Notes: a model not told the origin generated them from the letters alone. A stretch of 50,934 nucleotides of DNA from Gammaproteobacteria bacterium (GCA_022601255.1 JAHZIV010000105.1:1-50934), one strand, 5' to 3'. Numbered from the stretch's first letter, positions 36,768 through 46,117 are shown. Numbers and translations: made by a program.

Positions 36768-38517
36768 CGGCGTAGGCGTATTCATGGACCTTTGTCTCAT
36801 ACAACTCTTCAACAATCAACTGCAGTCGCCGTCGACCTTGATAAATATTTACATCTAAATGATAGGCGATCTTAACACAGTCACAAGATTGGTTCGGCCA
36901 GTTTTCAAGATCCACATTAAAAGCAATACCGTTCAACAAAAATTGACTGCCCGGCAATTGCAGCATTAGCTTCAAATGACGTTCTCCAACGAGCCGCTGA
37001 TCCTTAATATAGAAAGTACCGTCAAACAATGGTTTTGGAAACGACTGCCCCCACGGCCCTGCCTCACGAAGCATCTCTGCCACCTCTAATGTAAAATCAT
37101 TCGGGCCCAATGCACCATCACTTTCGACACAACCCAATAAATCATTTGGGCATAACTTTTCAGCAACTTCTTCATGAAAAATAGTACGAAACTCTTCAAA
37201 CCTATCGATACCGATACTCATGCCAGCAGCCATTGCATGACCACCAAATTTATCAATCAACCCTGGGTTCTTGGTAGCAATGCTGTCCAAGGTATCACGA
37301 ATATGCAAACCTTTAACTGAGCGCGCAGAGCCCTTCAATGTATGATCATCAACCTGCGCAAAAGCGATAATAGGACGACTCACTTTTTCTTTAACTCTAG
37401 CAGCCACCAAACCAATAATGCCTTGATGCCAACTCTCTTCAAACAAACATAATCCCATCGGTAATTGCTGATTATTCAGCCTTAAACTGTCGACACTATC
37501 AAATGCCTCTTGCTGCATCTGAATCTCTAAAGCACGACGCTCTTGATTAAGTTGCTCTAATTGATTAGCAATGACAACACCATCTTCATACTTATCGACT
37601 AACAAACAATTCACACCCAACGACATATCATCTAAACGACCTGCTGCATTTAAACGCGGTCCAATGGCATAACCCAAGTCACTTGCCACGATATTCTCTG
37701 GCTGACGTCTCCCAATGGTCAAGAGAGACAACACTCCTTTACATGCTAACTTGGCTCGAATTCGCTTCACACCATGGTGCACTAAAATACGATTGTTTCT
37801 ATCAAGTGGCACCACATCCGCTACTGTTCCAATCGCAACAAGATCTAAATACTTTGACATTTTAGGTGGTTCTAAATCATTCTTCTCAAACCAGCCCTGC
37901 TTATGCAAGTATGCACGCAACGCTAACATAACATAAAAAATAACACCAACACCGGCTAGATTTTTACTTCCAAAGGTATCGCCCGGCTGATTTGGATTTA
38001 CGATGGTATAAGCTTCTGGCAAAACATCGGGCGCCAAATGATGATCTGTGACAATCACCTCAATGCCTAATTCATTTGCGCGCTTAACACCATCAATACT
38101 TGCAATACCGTTATCAACGGTAATAATTAAATCGGGTTCTGAAGTTTTAGCAACATCAACAATTTCTGGCGTTAGGCCATAACCATATTCAAAACGATTT
38201 GGAACAAGATAATCAACATGCTTCGCACCCATCGCCTTGAGTGCCTTCATCGCAACAGCAGTACTGGTTGCGCCATCGGCATCAAAGTCACCCACAATAA
38301 TAATTTTTTGATCTTCCTCAATTGCAAATGCAAGACGTTCAGCCGCTTTCTTAATATTCATCATGCCACTGTAAGGCAAAAGATCCTTGATATCGCGACT
38401 GATATCCGACTCGGCATGAATATGGCGTGCAGCATAGATTCGCTGCAACAATGGCGAAAAAGAGTCCAATTCGGATATGCTATCAGGGATATCTCTTCTT
38501 ACTATTTTTTTATTCAT
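36763..38517 (-). CDS. recJ: Single-strand-specific exonuclease RecJ
   Basis: 5'-3' ssDNA exonuclease of the RecF pathway and mismatch repair. The 584-aa protein shows DHH motifs VGDFDADGATST, VDNGIAS, VTDHHLAPD and GTVADVVPLDRNNR, GPRLNAAGRLDDMSLG, and DHHA1 motif GGHAMAAGMSI. The start at 38517 (MNKKIVRRDI) fits the E. coli start; a start nine codons earlier is possible. The C-terminus runs about ten residues past the family's usual end, and its TAG stop lies inside the terminal repeat of the adjacent MITE-like element. Confidence 0.95.
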   Translation of the reverse strand: MNKKIVRRDIPDSISELDSFSPLLQRIYAARHIHAESDISRDIKDLLPYSGMMNIKKAAERLAFAIEEDQKIIIVGDFDADGATSTAVAMKALKAMGAKHVDYLVPNRFEYGYGLTPEIVDVAKTSEPDLIITVDNGIASIDGVKRANELGIEVIVTDHHLAPDVLPEAYTIVNPNQPGDTFGSKNLAGVGVIFYVMLALRAYLHKQGWFEKNDLEPPKMSKYLDLVAIGTVADVVPLDRNNRILVHHGVKRIRAKLACKGVLSLLTIGRRQPENIVASDLGYAIGPRLNAAGRLDDMSLGVNCLLVDKYEDGVVIANQLEQLNQERRALEIQMQQEAFDSVDSLRLNNQQLPMGLCLFEESWHQGIIGLVAARVKEKVSRPIIAFAQVDDHTLKGSARSVKGLHIRDTLDSIATKNPGLIDKFGGHAMAAGMSIGIDRFEEFRTIFHEEVAEKLCPNDLLGCVESDGALGPNDFTLEVAEMLREAGPWGQSFPKPLFDGTFYIKDQRLVGERHLKLMLQLPGSQFLLNGIAFNVDLENWPNQSCDCVKIAYHLDVNIYQGRRRLQLIVEELYETKVHEYAYAE

Positions 38518-38620
38518 AAAAATTCCATTTTGTTTTTCTGGCATACACCTGAAATATCAAAAACTTATTTTTTTATTTTCAAGATTCTATATAATTTCCC
38601 CAGCTCATAGCAAGCACTTT

Positions 38621-38637
38621 CTTAAGATTTTCTTAAG
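38621..38637 (+). promoter_or_regulatory. PmrA-type box upstream of the GNAT gene
   Basis: Two direct CTTAAG half-sites at 38621-38626 and 38632-38637 separated by ATTTT, an 11-bp period. This matches the PmrA box (tandem cTTAA half-sites) of enteric bacteria and of Legionella and Coxiella. A -10-like TATGAC at 38659-38664 lies 21 bp beyond the second half-site, so that half-site would sit near -35. CTTAAG is palindromic, so orientation is open, but recJ transcription runs the other way 104 bp off. Confidence 0.55.
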
Positions 38638-38720
38638 TAATATTTATACTTGTTTAAATATGACTCTGCAGAAGTTGATTCACTCGCATCTGATGACATT
38701 TTCTGGGATAATCTGTCCTC

Positions 38721-39296
38721 ATGATTACCAATATTTACAAGACACCACTCCCAAAATTGGAAATAGATTCCAATTATTTTTTACGCGAACATTCACTCGA
38801 TGATATTGATGCGTTCTATGAGTACTACACAGATCCTGATGTAGCGCGCTACATATTAGCCAGCACACCAAAAAATAAGGCTGAAGCGAAAGAAGAAATT
38901 GTCTATTGCCGCAACCTCTTCACCTATAAGCGTGGACTTTATTGGAGCATTGTTAAGCGTCCGGAAAATAAAATGATCGGTGCGATTGGTATATATATGA
39001 ACAATCATCACCACCGCGCTGAAATTTGCTACGACCTGCATAAAGATTATTGGCGCAAAGGCATTACCAGCAAAGCGATTACTGCCGTCATGCAGTACCT
39101 ATTCGATGATGGTGAGATTCATCGTGTTGAGGCTCTAACGGTTAAAGAAAATACAGCTTCGATTAAGTTACTGGAGAAATTAGGTTTTAGATTTGAAGGT
39201 GCGTTAAAAAATTATCGCTTTTATGATCAAAAATCACACGATGTCGAAATGTACGGCATTACCGCAGAAGAGTTTCACCAGCAGTCTCGCACTTAG
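38721..39296 (+). CDS. GNAT acetyltransferase, RimJ/RimL-like
   Basis: A 191-aa GNAT-fold protein of the branch that includes ribosomal-protein and spermidine N-acetyltransferases. It shows FLREHSLDDIDAFYEYYTDPDVARYI near the start, the acetyl-CoA loop KDYWRKGITSKAI (R/Q-x-x-G-x-A type), and VKENTASIKLLEKLGFRFEG near the end. The substrate cannot be told from sequence. A PmrA-type box 84-100 bp upstream suggests PmrAB control, which in intracellular Legionellales often marks virulence-associated genes; that link is inference. Confidence 0.85.
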   Translation: MITNIYKTPLPKLEIDSNYFLREHSLDDIDAFYEYYTDPDVARYILASTPKNKAEAKEEIVYCRNLFTYKRGLYWSIVKRPENKMIGAIGIYMNNHHHRAEICYDLHKDYWRKGITSKAITAVMQYLFDDGEIHRVEALTVKENTASIKLLEKLGFRFEGALKNYRFYDQKSHDVEMYGITAEEFHQQSRT

Positions 39297-39341
39297 AGCG
39301 GGCTTATTGGCATAAACCGATTGCATATAGGTGTAAACTCC

Positions 39342-39416
39342 TATAATATGGATGACCCTAATGAATTCTTAGACTACTACCAAAGTCCTAACGCCACTCT
39401 AGTGTGGCGTTTTTTA
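39342..39416 (+). ncRNA. Candidate small RNA or leader between TATAAT and a terminator
   Basis: TATAAT at 39342-39347, with TTGCAT 15 bp upstream (short spacing), is followed within 70 bp by an intrinsic terminator. A transcript from about 39354 to 39416 would be about 62 nt. It could be an independent sRNA, or an attenuated leader of the POT gene. A short ORF begins at 39348 (MDDPNEFLDYYQ) and reads through the hairpin, but it has no SD. Confidence 0.3.
39391..39416 (+). terminator. Rho-independent terminator between GNAT and POT genes
   Basis: ACGCCAC (39391-39397), loop TCTAGT, GTGGCGT (39404-39410), followed by a run of T to 39415. Classic intrinsic terminator on the plus strand, 95 bp after the GNAT stop and 38 bp before the POT start. 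Confidence 0.8.
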
Positions 39417-39453
39417 TTGATGGAAACACTTATCTTTGTTAGCATGGGTGGCT

Positions 39454-40899
39454 ATGAAACAACCAGAAGCACTGAAGCCTTTATTTCTTACTGAAACCTG
39501 GGAACGACTCGGATTCTATATCGTACAAGCGCTGCTGGTTCTGTACATGACCCTACACCTGAACTTTAGTGACGATAAGGCTTATGCCATTGCAGGAGAA
39601 TATTCTGCCCTTATTTATATCTCCCCCATCATTGGCGGTTTTTTTGCTGATAAAATTATTGGCTTTCGTTACTCGATTTTGATAGGTGCGATCGCGCTCT
39701 TTGCGGGTTACTGCATGATTACCACGAGCAGTATTCATATTATTTTCTGGGGTATGGCCGTCATCATTCTTGGTAATGGCTTCTTGAAACCGAATATATC
39801 CAGCTTCCTGGGTGAATTTTATAATGAAAATGACCCTCGCCGTGAGGGTGGCTTCACTATTTTCTACATGGGCATCAATATTGGATCCATGCTCGCCACA
39901 CTAAGTTCCGGCTTTATTCAACAACATCTTGGCTGGAGCCCTGCTTTTGGATTTGCTGCAATTGGTATGCTATTAGGTATTCTGGTGTACGTGTGGGGCT
40001 TTAAGTACTATGAGTCAAAAGGTATGCCGCATAAAGTCACAGCCCCTTCCATAAAGTTTTTTGCCAATAAAATTGTCTTTGTATCTTGTCTTGCGTTGAT
40101 TGTCATTATTGCGTATTTGTTCTTAACAAATACTGGATACGGTAATGAGGTATTACTCGGCATGGGGATCATCATGCTATTTGGATTACTCTATGCCGCT
40201 AATCGTCATGATGCTATCACGCGTAACAAGATGTATGCCTTAATTATTTTAATTGCCATCTCTATTGTATTCTGGGCACTCTTCTTTCAGATATTCTTCG
40301 CGGTGAATCTATTTACCGACCGTAATGTTGATCGTGTGATATTCGGTATTCATATCCCAGCGGCATCCTTCCTGTCTTTCGAACCCATCTTCATCCTAAT
40401 CCTAGGTGCACCATTAGCAAAAATGTGGCAAAGGTTGCACCGCGCAAAGCGTAATCCTTCATTGGGCACCAAGTTCTCTCTATCAATGCTTTTTACCGCA
40501 TTCGCATTCTTTGTCTTAATGCTTGCAACTAAAACATTAAACTCACATCATCAAGTCTTTGCGCTATGGTTAGTGTTATTCTATTTTTCTATCACCATGG
40601 GCGAGATGTTTTTATCACCGATTGGGTTAGCGATGATAACAGAGCTATCGCCACCACGTTTAACGGGGCTCATGATGGGCGTTTGGTTTATGTCACTTGG
40701 TTTTGGTGGCGCACTCACAGGTGTGCTGGCACGCTTCGCCAGTGTCCCCAAGTCAAATACAAACTTAGTTGCTACTGCGCATATCTATGGGCATGCATTT
40801 GGTTACTACGCACTATTTTCACTTATAGCAGGGTTGATAACACTAGCCTTAACCCCATGGATTAAGAGGCTAATCTGTTATCATAGCTACAAACAATAA
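39454..40899 (+). CDS. POT-family proton-dependent peptide transporter
   Basis: A 481-aa, 12-14 helix transporter of the POT/PTR2 family that brings in di- and tripeptides with protons. It shows the ETWERLGFYIVQALLVLYM motif (ExxER), GNGFLKPNISSFLGEFY and FTIFYMGINIGSMLATLSSGFI (PTR2 signature). The ATG at 39454 is chosen; the longer frame would start at a TTG. GGTGG precedes the ATG. Placed before a glutamine synthetase gene with a 18-bp gap, it may be part of one nitrogen and peptide-use transcript. Confidence 0.92.
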   Translation: MKQPEALKPLFLTETWERLGFYIVQALLVLYMTLHLNFSDDKAYAIAGEYSALIYISPIIGGFFADKIIGFRYSILIGAIALFAGYCMITTSSIHIIFWGMAVIILGNGFLKPNISSFLGEFYNENDPRREGGFTIFYMGINIGSMLATLSSGFIQQHLGWSPAFGFAAIGMLLGILVYVWGFKYYESKGMPHKVTAPSIKFFANKIVFVSCLALIVIIAYLFLTNTGYGNEVLLGMGIIMLFGLLYAANRHDAITRNKMYALIILIAISIVFWALFFQIFFAVNLFTDRNVDRVIFGIHIPAASFLSFEPIFILILGAPLAKMWQRLHRAKRNPSLGTKFSLSMLFTAFAFFVLMLATKTLNSHHQVFALWLVLFYFSITMGEMFLSPIGLAMITELSPPRLTGLMMGVWFMSLGFGGALTGVLARFASVPKSNTNLVATAHIYGHAFGYYALFSLIAGLITLALTPWIKRLICYHSYKQ

Positions 40900-40917
40900 C
40901 AAGGAGAAATTAACATC

Positions 40918-41979
40918 ATGATAGCTCAAGCAACATACATCTGGATCGATGGCGCCGAACCTACCCACACACTTCGCAGTAAATTGCGTGTGTTTGAACA
41001 ACCCAGCGCTGAGATTCACTTAAATGATTTTCCGCAATGGGGTTTTGATGGCTCTTCTACAAATCAAGCCAGCGGTAATAACTCCGACCTCATACTAAAG
41101 CCCATTAATTTTGTTAAAGATCCGATTCAAGGCGGCAACAATTATCTCGTGTTATGTGAAGTGTTGAATCCAGATGGCACAGCACACAAAACCAATAAGC
41201 GGGCACAGTTGCGTGAAATCATGAGCAGTGGTGGCGCTGAGTTTGAGCCATGGTTTGGTTTCGAGCAAGAATATACTTTATTTACGGGGCAAACACCTCT
41301 GGGCTGGCCTGAACGTGGTTATCCAGCACCGCAGGGTCCTTTTTATTGTGGCGTTGGTGCAGATGAAGTTTTTGGTCGTGAGTTAGTTGAGAAGCACACG
41401 CGCGCCTGTATTGATGCAGGTATCATGATTTATGGCACTAATGCGGAAGTCATGCCTGGCCAATGGGAGTTTCAGATTGGTTACCGCGGCATCAAAAGTG
41501 AATCTGCTGACCCACTGACAGTCTGCGATCATTTATGGCTTGCACGTTGGTTGCTCTATCGTATCGGTGAAGACTTTGGCATCTCTGCGACATTGGATCC
41601 AAAACCCATTAAGGGCGATTGGAATGGTGCTGGCCAACATACTAATTTTTCCACCAAAGAGATGCGTGATCCTAAAACGGGCATGCAGACTATCATTAAC
41701 GCCATTGGCGCATTAGAAAAACGCCACAAAGATCATATTCACGTATACGGTGCAGGTCTTGAAGAACGTCTCACGGGGCAACACGAGACAGCACACATCA
41801 GTGATTTCAGTCATGGTGTTAGTAACCGTGGCGCGTCGATTCGCATTCCTCGTTCTGTTGAAATCGAAGGTTGTGGTTATTTAGAAGACCGTCGTCCTGG
41901 AGCAAATGCGAATCCATATGAGATAGCAACTGCTCTAATCGAAACAGTATGTGGCGTTGGCTGCGAGCAACCTGCCTAG
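40918..41979 (+). CDS. glnII: Glutamine synthetase type II (eukaryotic-type)
   Basis: Makes glutamine from glutamate, ammonia and ATP. The 353-aa length is that of GSII, far shorter than the usual bacterial GSI (about 470). It shows WGFDGSSTNQASGNNSD, EPWFGFEQEYTLF, GVGADEVFGRELVEKHTRACIDAGI, NAEVMPGQWEFQIG, KPIKGDWNGAGQHTNFSTKEMR and NRGASIRIPR, all GSII hallmarks, with the metal-binding Glu pairs in place. GSII has no adenylylation Tyr, so it escapes GlnE control. AAGGAG lies 10 nt before the ATG. A strong hairpin lies downstream. Confidence 0.93.
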   Translation: MIAQATYIWIDGAEPTHTLRSKLRVFEQPSAEIHLNDFPQWGFDGSSTNQASGNNSDLILKPINFVKDPIQGGNNYLVLCEVLNPDGTAHKTNKRAQLREIMSSGGAEFEPWFGFEQEYTLFTGQTPLGWPERGYPAPQGPFYCGVGADEVFGRELVEKHTRACIDAGIMIYGTNAEVMPGQWEFQIGYRGIKSESADPLTVCDHLWLARWLLYRIGEDFGISATLDPKPIKGDWNGAGQHTNFSTKEMRDPKTGMQTIINAIGALEKRHKDHIHVYGAGLEERLTGQHETAHISDFSHGVSNRGASIRIPRSVEIEGCGYLEDRRPGANANPYEIATALIETVCGVGCEQPA

Positions 41980-42028
41980 AGTTTTTATAGTGCGAACTTG
42001 CTTCGCACAGTCGAAATCATATCAGGCA

Positions 42029-42066
42029 AAACAATCTCGGTCGTTTACGACTGAGATTGTTTAAAA
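42029..42066. terminator. Hairpin terminator after glnII, possibly bidirectional
   Basis: A 15-bp stem at 42029-42043 and 42048-42062 with loop TTTA and one G-T pair. On the plus strand only a short T-run ends the stem; on the minus strand TTTTG follows. Likely ends the glnII transcript. Confidence 0.6.
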
Positions 42067-42126
42067 ACGTGACATTTACTCCATATACCCGTAGACTAGC
42101 ACTTCTTTTAAAGCGGAATATATTAT

Positions 42127-43710
42127 ATGTCAACACTAAAACCTTTTAATAAACTGGGACTTACGCCTGCTCTTTTAACAGCATTGGCAGAACTCGGCTA
42201 TGAATCACCAACGCCAATCCAAGAGCAAAGCATCCCAATACTGATGAAAGGTGGCGATTTGTTGGCACAAGCTCAAACAGGTACCGGTAAAACTGCCTCA
42301 TTTGCGTTGCCTATCTTGTCAGATCTAGACCTCGCAACCAAAAAGCCACAAGCAATTATCATTGCTCCCACGCGTGAACTCGCGATACAGGTAGCAGAAG
42401 CCTTTCAAAGCTACGCAAAACAGATGAAAGATTTTCATGTGCTGCCTATTTATGGTGGCCAAGATTACCAAATTCAATTACGTGGCTTAAAGCGTGGTGC
42501 TCATGTGATTGTTGGCACACCTGGGCGTGTCATGGATCACCTCCGTCGAGGCACTTTGTCGATGAAATCATTAAAAACAGTCGTGCTGGACGAAGCGGAC
42601 GAAATGTTGAAAATGGGCTTTGTTGACGATATTGAATGGATTCTCGAACAAATCCCTCATAAACATCAAACGGCATTATTTTCAGCTACCATGCCTGCTT
42701 CTATTCAAAAGATTGCCAAGAATTATTTAAAAGATGCCGAAAAAATCTTAATTAAATCTAAGAAAAATACAGTCGATGCTATCGAGCAATTCTATATAGG
42801 TGTTACCAAAAACCAAAAGATGGATGTATTGACTCGGTTTCTGGAAGTGGAAGACATACAAGCTTCGATTATTTTCACCCGCACCAAGAATGCCTCTTCA
42901 GAGTTAGCCGAAAGATTAAAGGCTCGCGGCTATGCAGTAGCCGCACTTAATGGTGACATGAATCAAAATGCACGCAAACGCGTTGTTGAACGTATTAAGG
43001 CAGGGTCATTAGATCTTGTGGTTGCAACGGATGTTGCAGCACGCGGTATTGACGTAGAACGCGTAAGCCATGTAATTAATTATGATATTCCACATGACAC
43101 CGAATCATACATTCACCGTATTGGCCGAACGGGTCGCGCGGGCCGCAAAGGCAAAGCCTTATTATTTGTAGCACCTAGAGAGCATCACCTACTACGTGAT
43201 ATTGAGCGTGCCATTCACAAACCCATTAAACAAATCGAAGCGCCTTCAATAAAGGAAATGAATGAAAAACGCAGCAAGCAATTCAGTGAAAAAGTTATCA
43301 ACATCATCACAAAAAGCAAAAAATTAAAGCCATACCGTGAAATGGTTAAAAACATCATGCAAGAAGGCGATTGTGCAGCCGAAGATATCGCAACAGCGCT
43401 GGCATATTTGGTTCAAGAGTCGAACCCGCTACCTTCACATGATATTCAATCAGCGCAACCAGAATCAGATCCTCCGAAAAAACGACGCGGCCGGCAGTCA
43501 CGTTTTAGCGATAAAGAATCTTCAGGCAGAGGTAGAAAAACCTCAGGTAAAGGCAAACCTCGAGGAAAAACAAGCAAAGGAAAAGGGTCTTTTAAAGACT
43601 CAAAAAAATCTTCAAAAAGAGGTGCCAAAGGGCCGCTAAAGGGTGGCGTTAAAACGACCACAAAAAAAAGGCGATCTGGCAAATCAAACTCATCGAAAGG
43701 TCGTCGGTAA
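42127..43710 (+). CDS. DEAD-box RNA helicase, DeaD/CsdA-like
   Basis: ATP-dependent RNA helicase. The 527-aa protein shows Q motif with PTPIQEQSIP, motif I AQTGTGKT, Ia PTRELAIQ, Ib GTPGRVMDH, II DEAD, III SAT, V VATDVAARGIDVERV and VI HRIGRTGRAGRKG. After the helicase core (about 370 residues) comes a helical stretch (to about 450) and then a Lys/Arg/Ser/Gly-rich basic tail of about 75 residues; the DbpA-type RNA-binding domain of true DeaD is not evident. No clear SD. Single-gene unit, possibly cold-induced as in relatives. Confidence 0.92.
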   Translation: MSTLKPFNKLGLTPALLTALAELGYESPTPIQEQSIPILMKGGDLLAQAQTGTGKTASFALPILSDLDLATKKPQAIIIAPTRELAIQVAEAFQSYAKQMKDFHVLPIYGGQDYQIQLRGLKRGAHVIVGTPGRVMDHLRRGTLSMKSLKTVVLDEADEMLKMGFVDDIEWILEQIPHKHQTALFSATMPASIQKIAKNYLKDAEKILIKSKKNTVDAIEQFYIGVTKNQKMDVLTRFLEVEDIQASIIFTRTKNASSELAERLKARGYAVAALNGDMNQNARKRVVERIKAGSLDLVVATDVAARGIDVERVSHVINYDIPHDTESYIHRIGRTGRAGRKGKALLFVAPREHHLLRDIERAIHKPIKQIEAPSIKEMNEKRSKQFSEKVINIITKSKKLKPYREMVKNIMQEGDCAAEDIATALAYLVQESNPLPSHDIQSAQPESDPPKKRRGRQSRFSDKESSGRGRKTSGKGKPRGKTSKGKGSFKDSKKSSKRGAKGPLKGGVKTTTKKRRSGKSNSSKGRR

Positions 43711-43729
43711 TGAGCCTGAATCCACAATA

Positions 43730-44299
43730 CTAAGCAGTAGCACCAAAAATATTTAAATCATTTGGCGCAATCTCCACTGCTAGAGGTTCACTTAGCTGCC
43801 ATACTAGTGCTTTGATAACAGCATTAAAAGAGATAAGAGCAGTTGCGCCAACATTCATCATATTGGCAAAGAGGTTATCGTAATGATACTCTCGTATATA
43901 ACATAACACTGAATAGAAAAAAGTTGCAGCCTCCATAAAGAGTAATGGCATAAGTGGCATTCTCCATGGACCAAAATCCCCAAGTTGTGACTTCAAGCTT
44001 TGCTGCCATAGAAAAACACGAGCACATAATACCATGTAGTAGCATTGCGTTTTAATATACACATCTAAAATCTCTTCGTTATTATAGAACATCCTCAACG
44101 TTGCAAATGCACAAACGGTCGGAATCATAAGCAACAACACAAATCTTAAATTTGCTATAGAGAGCTCGCATACCTCTTGAGACAAGGCATCTTTAAAAAT
44201 ACATAACTCTAAATTATCATAACTATTATCAGGCATTACACATAGTGCCCATAAAGATGCAACATAAACAGTAGAACGAATTACATTTTCTCTTTCCAT
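43730..44299 (-). CDS. Unknown 189-aa membrane protein
   Basis: I do not recognise this protein. AAGGGGTG lies 6 nt before the ATG, supporting translation. It has about four hydrophobic segments (residues about 5-20, 48-68, 83-97 and 112-128, perhaps one more near 145-165) and a Cys- and Tyr-rich composition. No signal peptide or known motif. It is convergent with the helicase gene, 19 bp apart, and lies 38 bp after tatD on the same strand, so it may be read from the mltG-tatD transcript. Lineage-specific protein is the best description. Confidence 0.7.
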   Translation of the reverse strand: MERENVIRSTVYVASLWALCVMPDNSYDNLELCIFKDALSQEVCELSIANLRFVLLLMIPTVCAFATLRMFYNNEEILDVYIKTQCYYMVLCARVFLWQQSLKSQLGDFGPWRMPLMPLLFMEAATFFYSVLCYIREYHYDNLFANMMNVGATALISFNAVIKALVWQLSEPLAVEIAPNDLNIFGATA

Positions 44300-44337
44300 T
44301 TTACACCCCTTTTAAAATATTATTATTTTGCGACAAA

Positions 44338-45114
44338 TTAACCGCCCTGCTGAAAACATTTAAAAAAATTATTGCTCGTCGCCTCTACCACCTGATCATA
44401 GCTTAACTCTTTTATTTCGGCAATCTTCTCAGCAACATAACGTACATATTCAGGAACATTTTTCTTGCCACGATAAGGCATCGGCGCTAAATATGGCGAG
44501 TCCGTTTCAATTAATATTTTTTCCAATGGAACCTCTTTTGCAACTTGCTGCAACTCTTTGGCATTCTTAAATGTTACAATCCCAGAAAATGAGATATAAA
44601 AACCCATCTCCATGGCTTGTCGGGCCATCTCGATGGTTTCAGTAAAGCAGTGCATCACGCCACCAATTTCAGCAGCATTTTCATCCTGCATGATCTTAAT
44701 GGTATCTTCACGCGCATCACGCGTATGAATAATCAATGGTTTTTTAGCCTGTTTTGCAGCTTGTATATGTGTCTTGAAACGTTGGCGCATGACATCCAAG
44801 CCACTCTCATTGTAATAATAATCCAATCCCGTCTCGCCAATTGCTATTACACGCGGATGATCCGCTAAAGTCACAAGATCAACCACCTCAGGTTCTTGAT
44901 CGAGTTTTTCACTCGGGTGAATGCCCGCACTAGCATAGACATCATCATACTGATCCGCAATATCTATTGCACGTCTTGATGATTCATCATTAGTGCCAAC
45001 ACATAACATACAACCAACACCTGCATCACGTGCACGCGCCACTAACTGCGATGTATCCATACCATAATCATCTTGTGACATTAGGTTTAAATGGCAGTGT
45101 GAATCAACTAGCAT
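44338..45114 (-). CDS. tatD: TatD-family metal-dependent DNase
   Basis: TatD/YcfH-type TIM-barrel hydrolase, a 3'-5' DNase or RNase in relatives. The 258-aa protein shows DSHCHLN (two metal His), GETGLDYYYN (Glu), IIHTRDA (His), HCFTET (His) and ETDSPYLAPMPYRGKKN (Asp). It overlaps holB by 11 nt, in the conserved order mltG-tmk-holB-tatD. The usual pilZ gene between holB and tatD is absent. Confidence 0.95.
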   Translation of the reverse strand: MLVDSHCHLNLMSQDDYGMDTSQLVARARDAGVGCMLCVGTNDESSRRAIDIADQYDDVYASAGIHPSEKLDQEPEVVDLVTLADHPRVIAIGETGLDYYYNESGLDVMRQRFKTHIQAAKQAKKPLIIHTRDAREDTIKIMQDENAAEIGGVMHCFTETIEMARQAMEMGFYISFSGIVTFKNAKELQQVAKEVPLEKILIETDSPYLAPMPYRGKKNVPEYVRYVAEKIAEIKELSYDQVVEATSNNFFKCFQQGG

Positions 45115-46117
45115 AGGCCACTCCTGCTTTTACTCGTGTGTGACTCCAACGAATCAGCAAGCTCTCAATTAAAAGCTGTGGATTAAGATGTGTTACACCA
45201 CGCAGCCATTGCTGCGCCTTTAGAAGATACGTTCTTAAATTATGTAAAGCCAACTGCTCAGACTGTTCTGACATCCATGTTAATTGCTTAATACAGTCAT
45301 GGTTAATTACAAACTCACTATCAGCACCTAATTGTAACCGCAGCACATCCATTACAATGCTCTGCTGTGCTGCGACAACTGTGGTTAAGTCTTCTTTTAA
45401 GTACTCACTCACAGGTGCAATTGGATTCACCTCGTTTTTATAGACCCGCATTAAATGCTCAAGAATTCGATCTCGTAAACTCAAATAATCTTGCTCATAT
45501 AAAGACATAGCCTCAAGCGGTGCGCCATTAGAGATTGACAGTAACAATGAGGCTTGCAACGGCTCTTCGATCTTTTCCTGTAACCACTGTAAAGCAAGCT
45601 GATTATCCGCCGCGCTAAAGCATAACTTTTGACAACGACTTAAAATAGTTTGCGGTATTGTTGCTGTCATATGAGCGATCAAAATCAATACCACATTTCC
45701 TGGTGGTTCTTCTAGCGTCTTCAACAATGCATTTGCAGCAGCTGCATTCATCATTTCAGCAGGATATACTATCGCTACCTGATAGCCATCTCGTTGCGAA
45801 GTCTGGTTTAATTGTAATGACAATTGCCGTATCTGGTCAATTTTAATGGCTTTACTATTTTGCTCAGGCTGCACTACAAATAGATCAGGGTGATTACCAG
45901 CTTGTAGCAGCTGACATGAACTGCAACTACCGCAAGCATTATCCTTCTGCTGTTGACACAAAAGCGTTTGCGCCAAATAAAAAGAAAAATCGAATTTACC
46001 CAAACCTTTATTGCCCTGCAGTAATAGACCTGGCGGCAATCGGTCCTCTGCTAATGACTTCTGCATCAGCTGCCACTCAGATTGCAACCAAGGATAAATT
46101 AAGCCTGTGTGAGACAT
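45104..46117 (-). CDS. holB: DNA polymerase III delta' subunit
   Basis: Clamp-loader subunit. The 337-aa protein shows a degenerate Walker A GNKGLGKFDF, the four-Cys zinc module (CGSCSSCQLLQAGNHPDL), and the NALLKTLEEPP plus ILSRCQ (SRC motif) region. Length fits the family. It overlaps tmk by 19 nt and tatD by 11 nt. Confidence 0.95.
   Translation of the reverse strand: MSHTGLIYPWLQSEWQLMQKSLAEDRLPPGLLLQGNKGLGKFDFSFYLAQTLLCQQQKDNACGSCSSCQLLQAGNHPDLFVVQPEQNSKAIKIDQIRQLSLQLNQTSQRDGYQVAIVYPAEMMNAAAANALLKTLEEPPGNVVLILIAHMTATIPQTILSRCQKLCFSAADNQLALQWLQEKIEEPLQASLLLSISNGAPLEAMSLYEQDYLSLRDRILEHLMRVYKNEVNPIAPVSEYLKEDLTTVVAAQQSIVMDVLRLQLGADSEFVINHDCIKQLTWMSEQSEQLALHNLRTYLLKAQQWLRGVTHLNPQLLIESLLIRWSHTRVKAGVAYAS

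Noticed and set aside
39348-39494. 48-aa ORF spanning the terminator before the POT gene
   Set aside because: No SD and it overlaps the POT start in another frame; kept only as an alternative in the attenuator idea.
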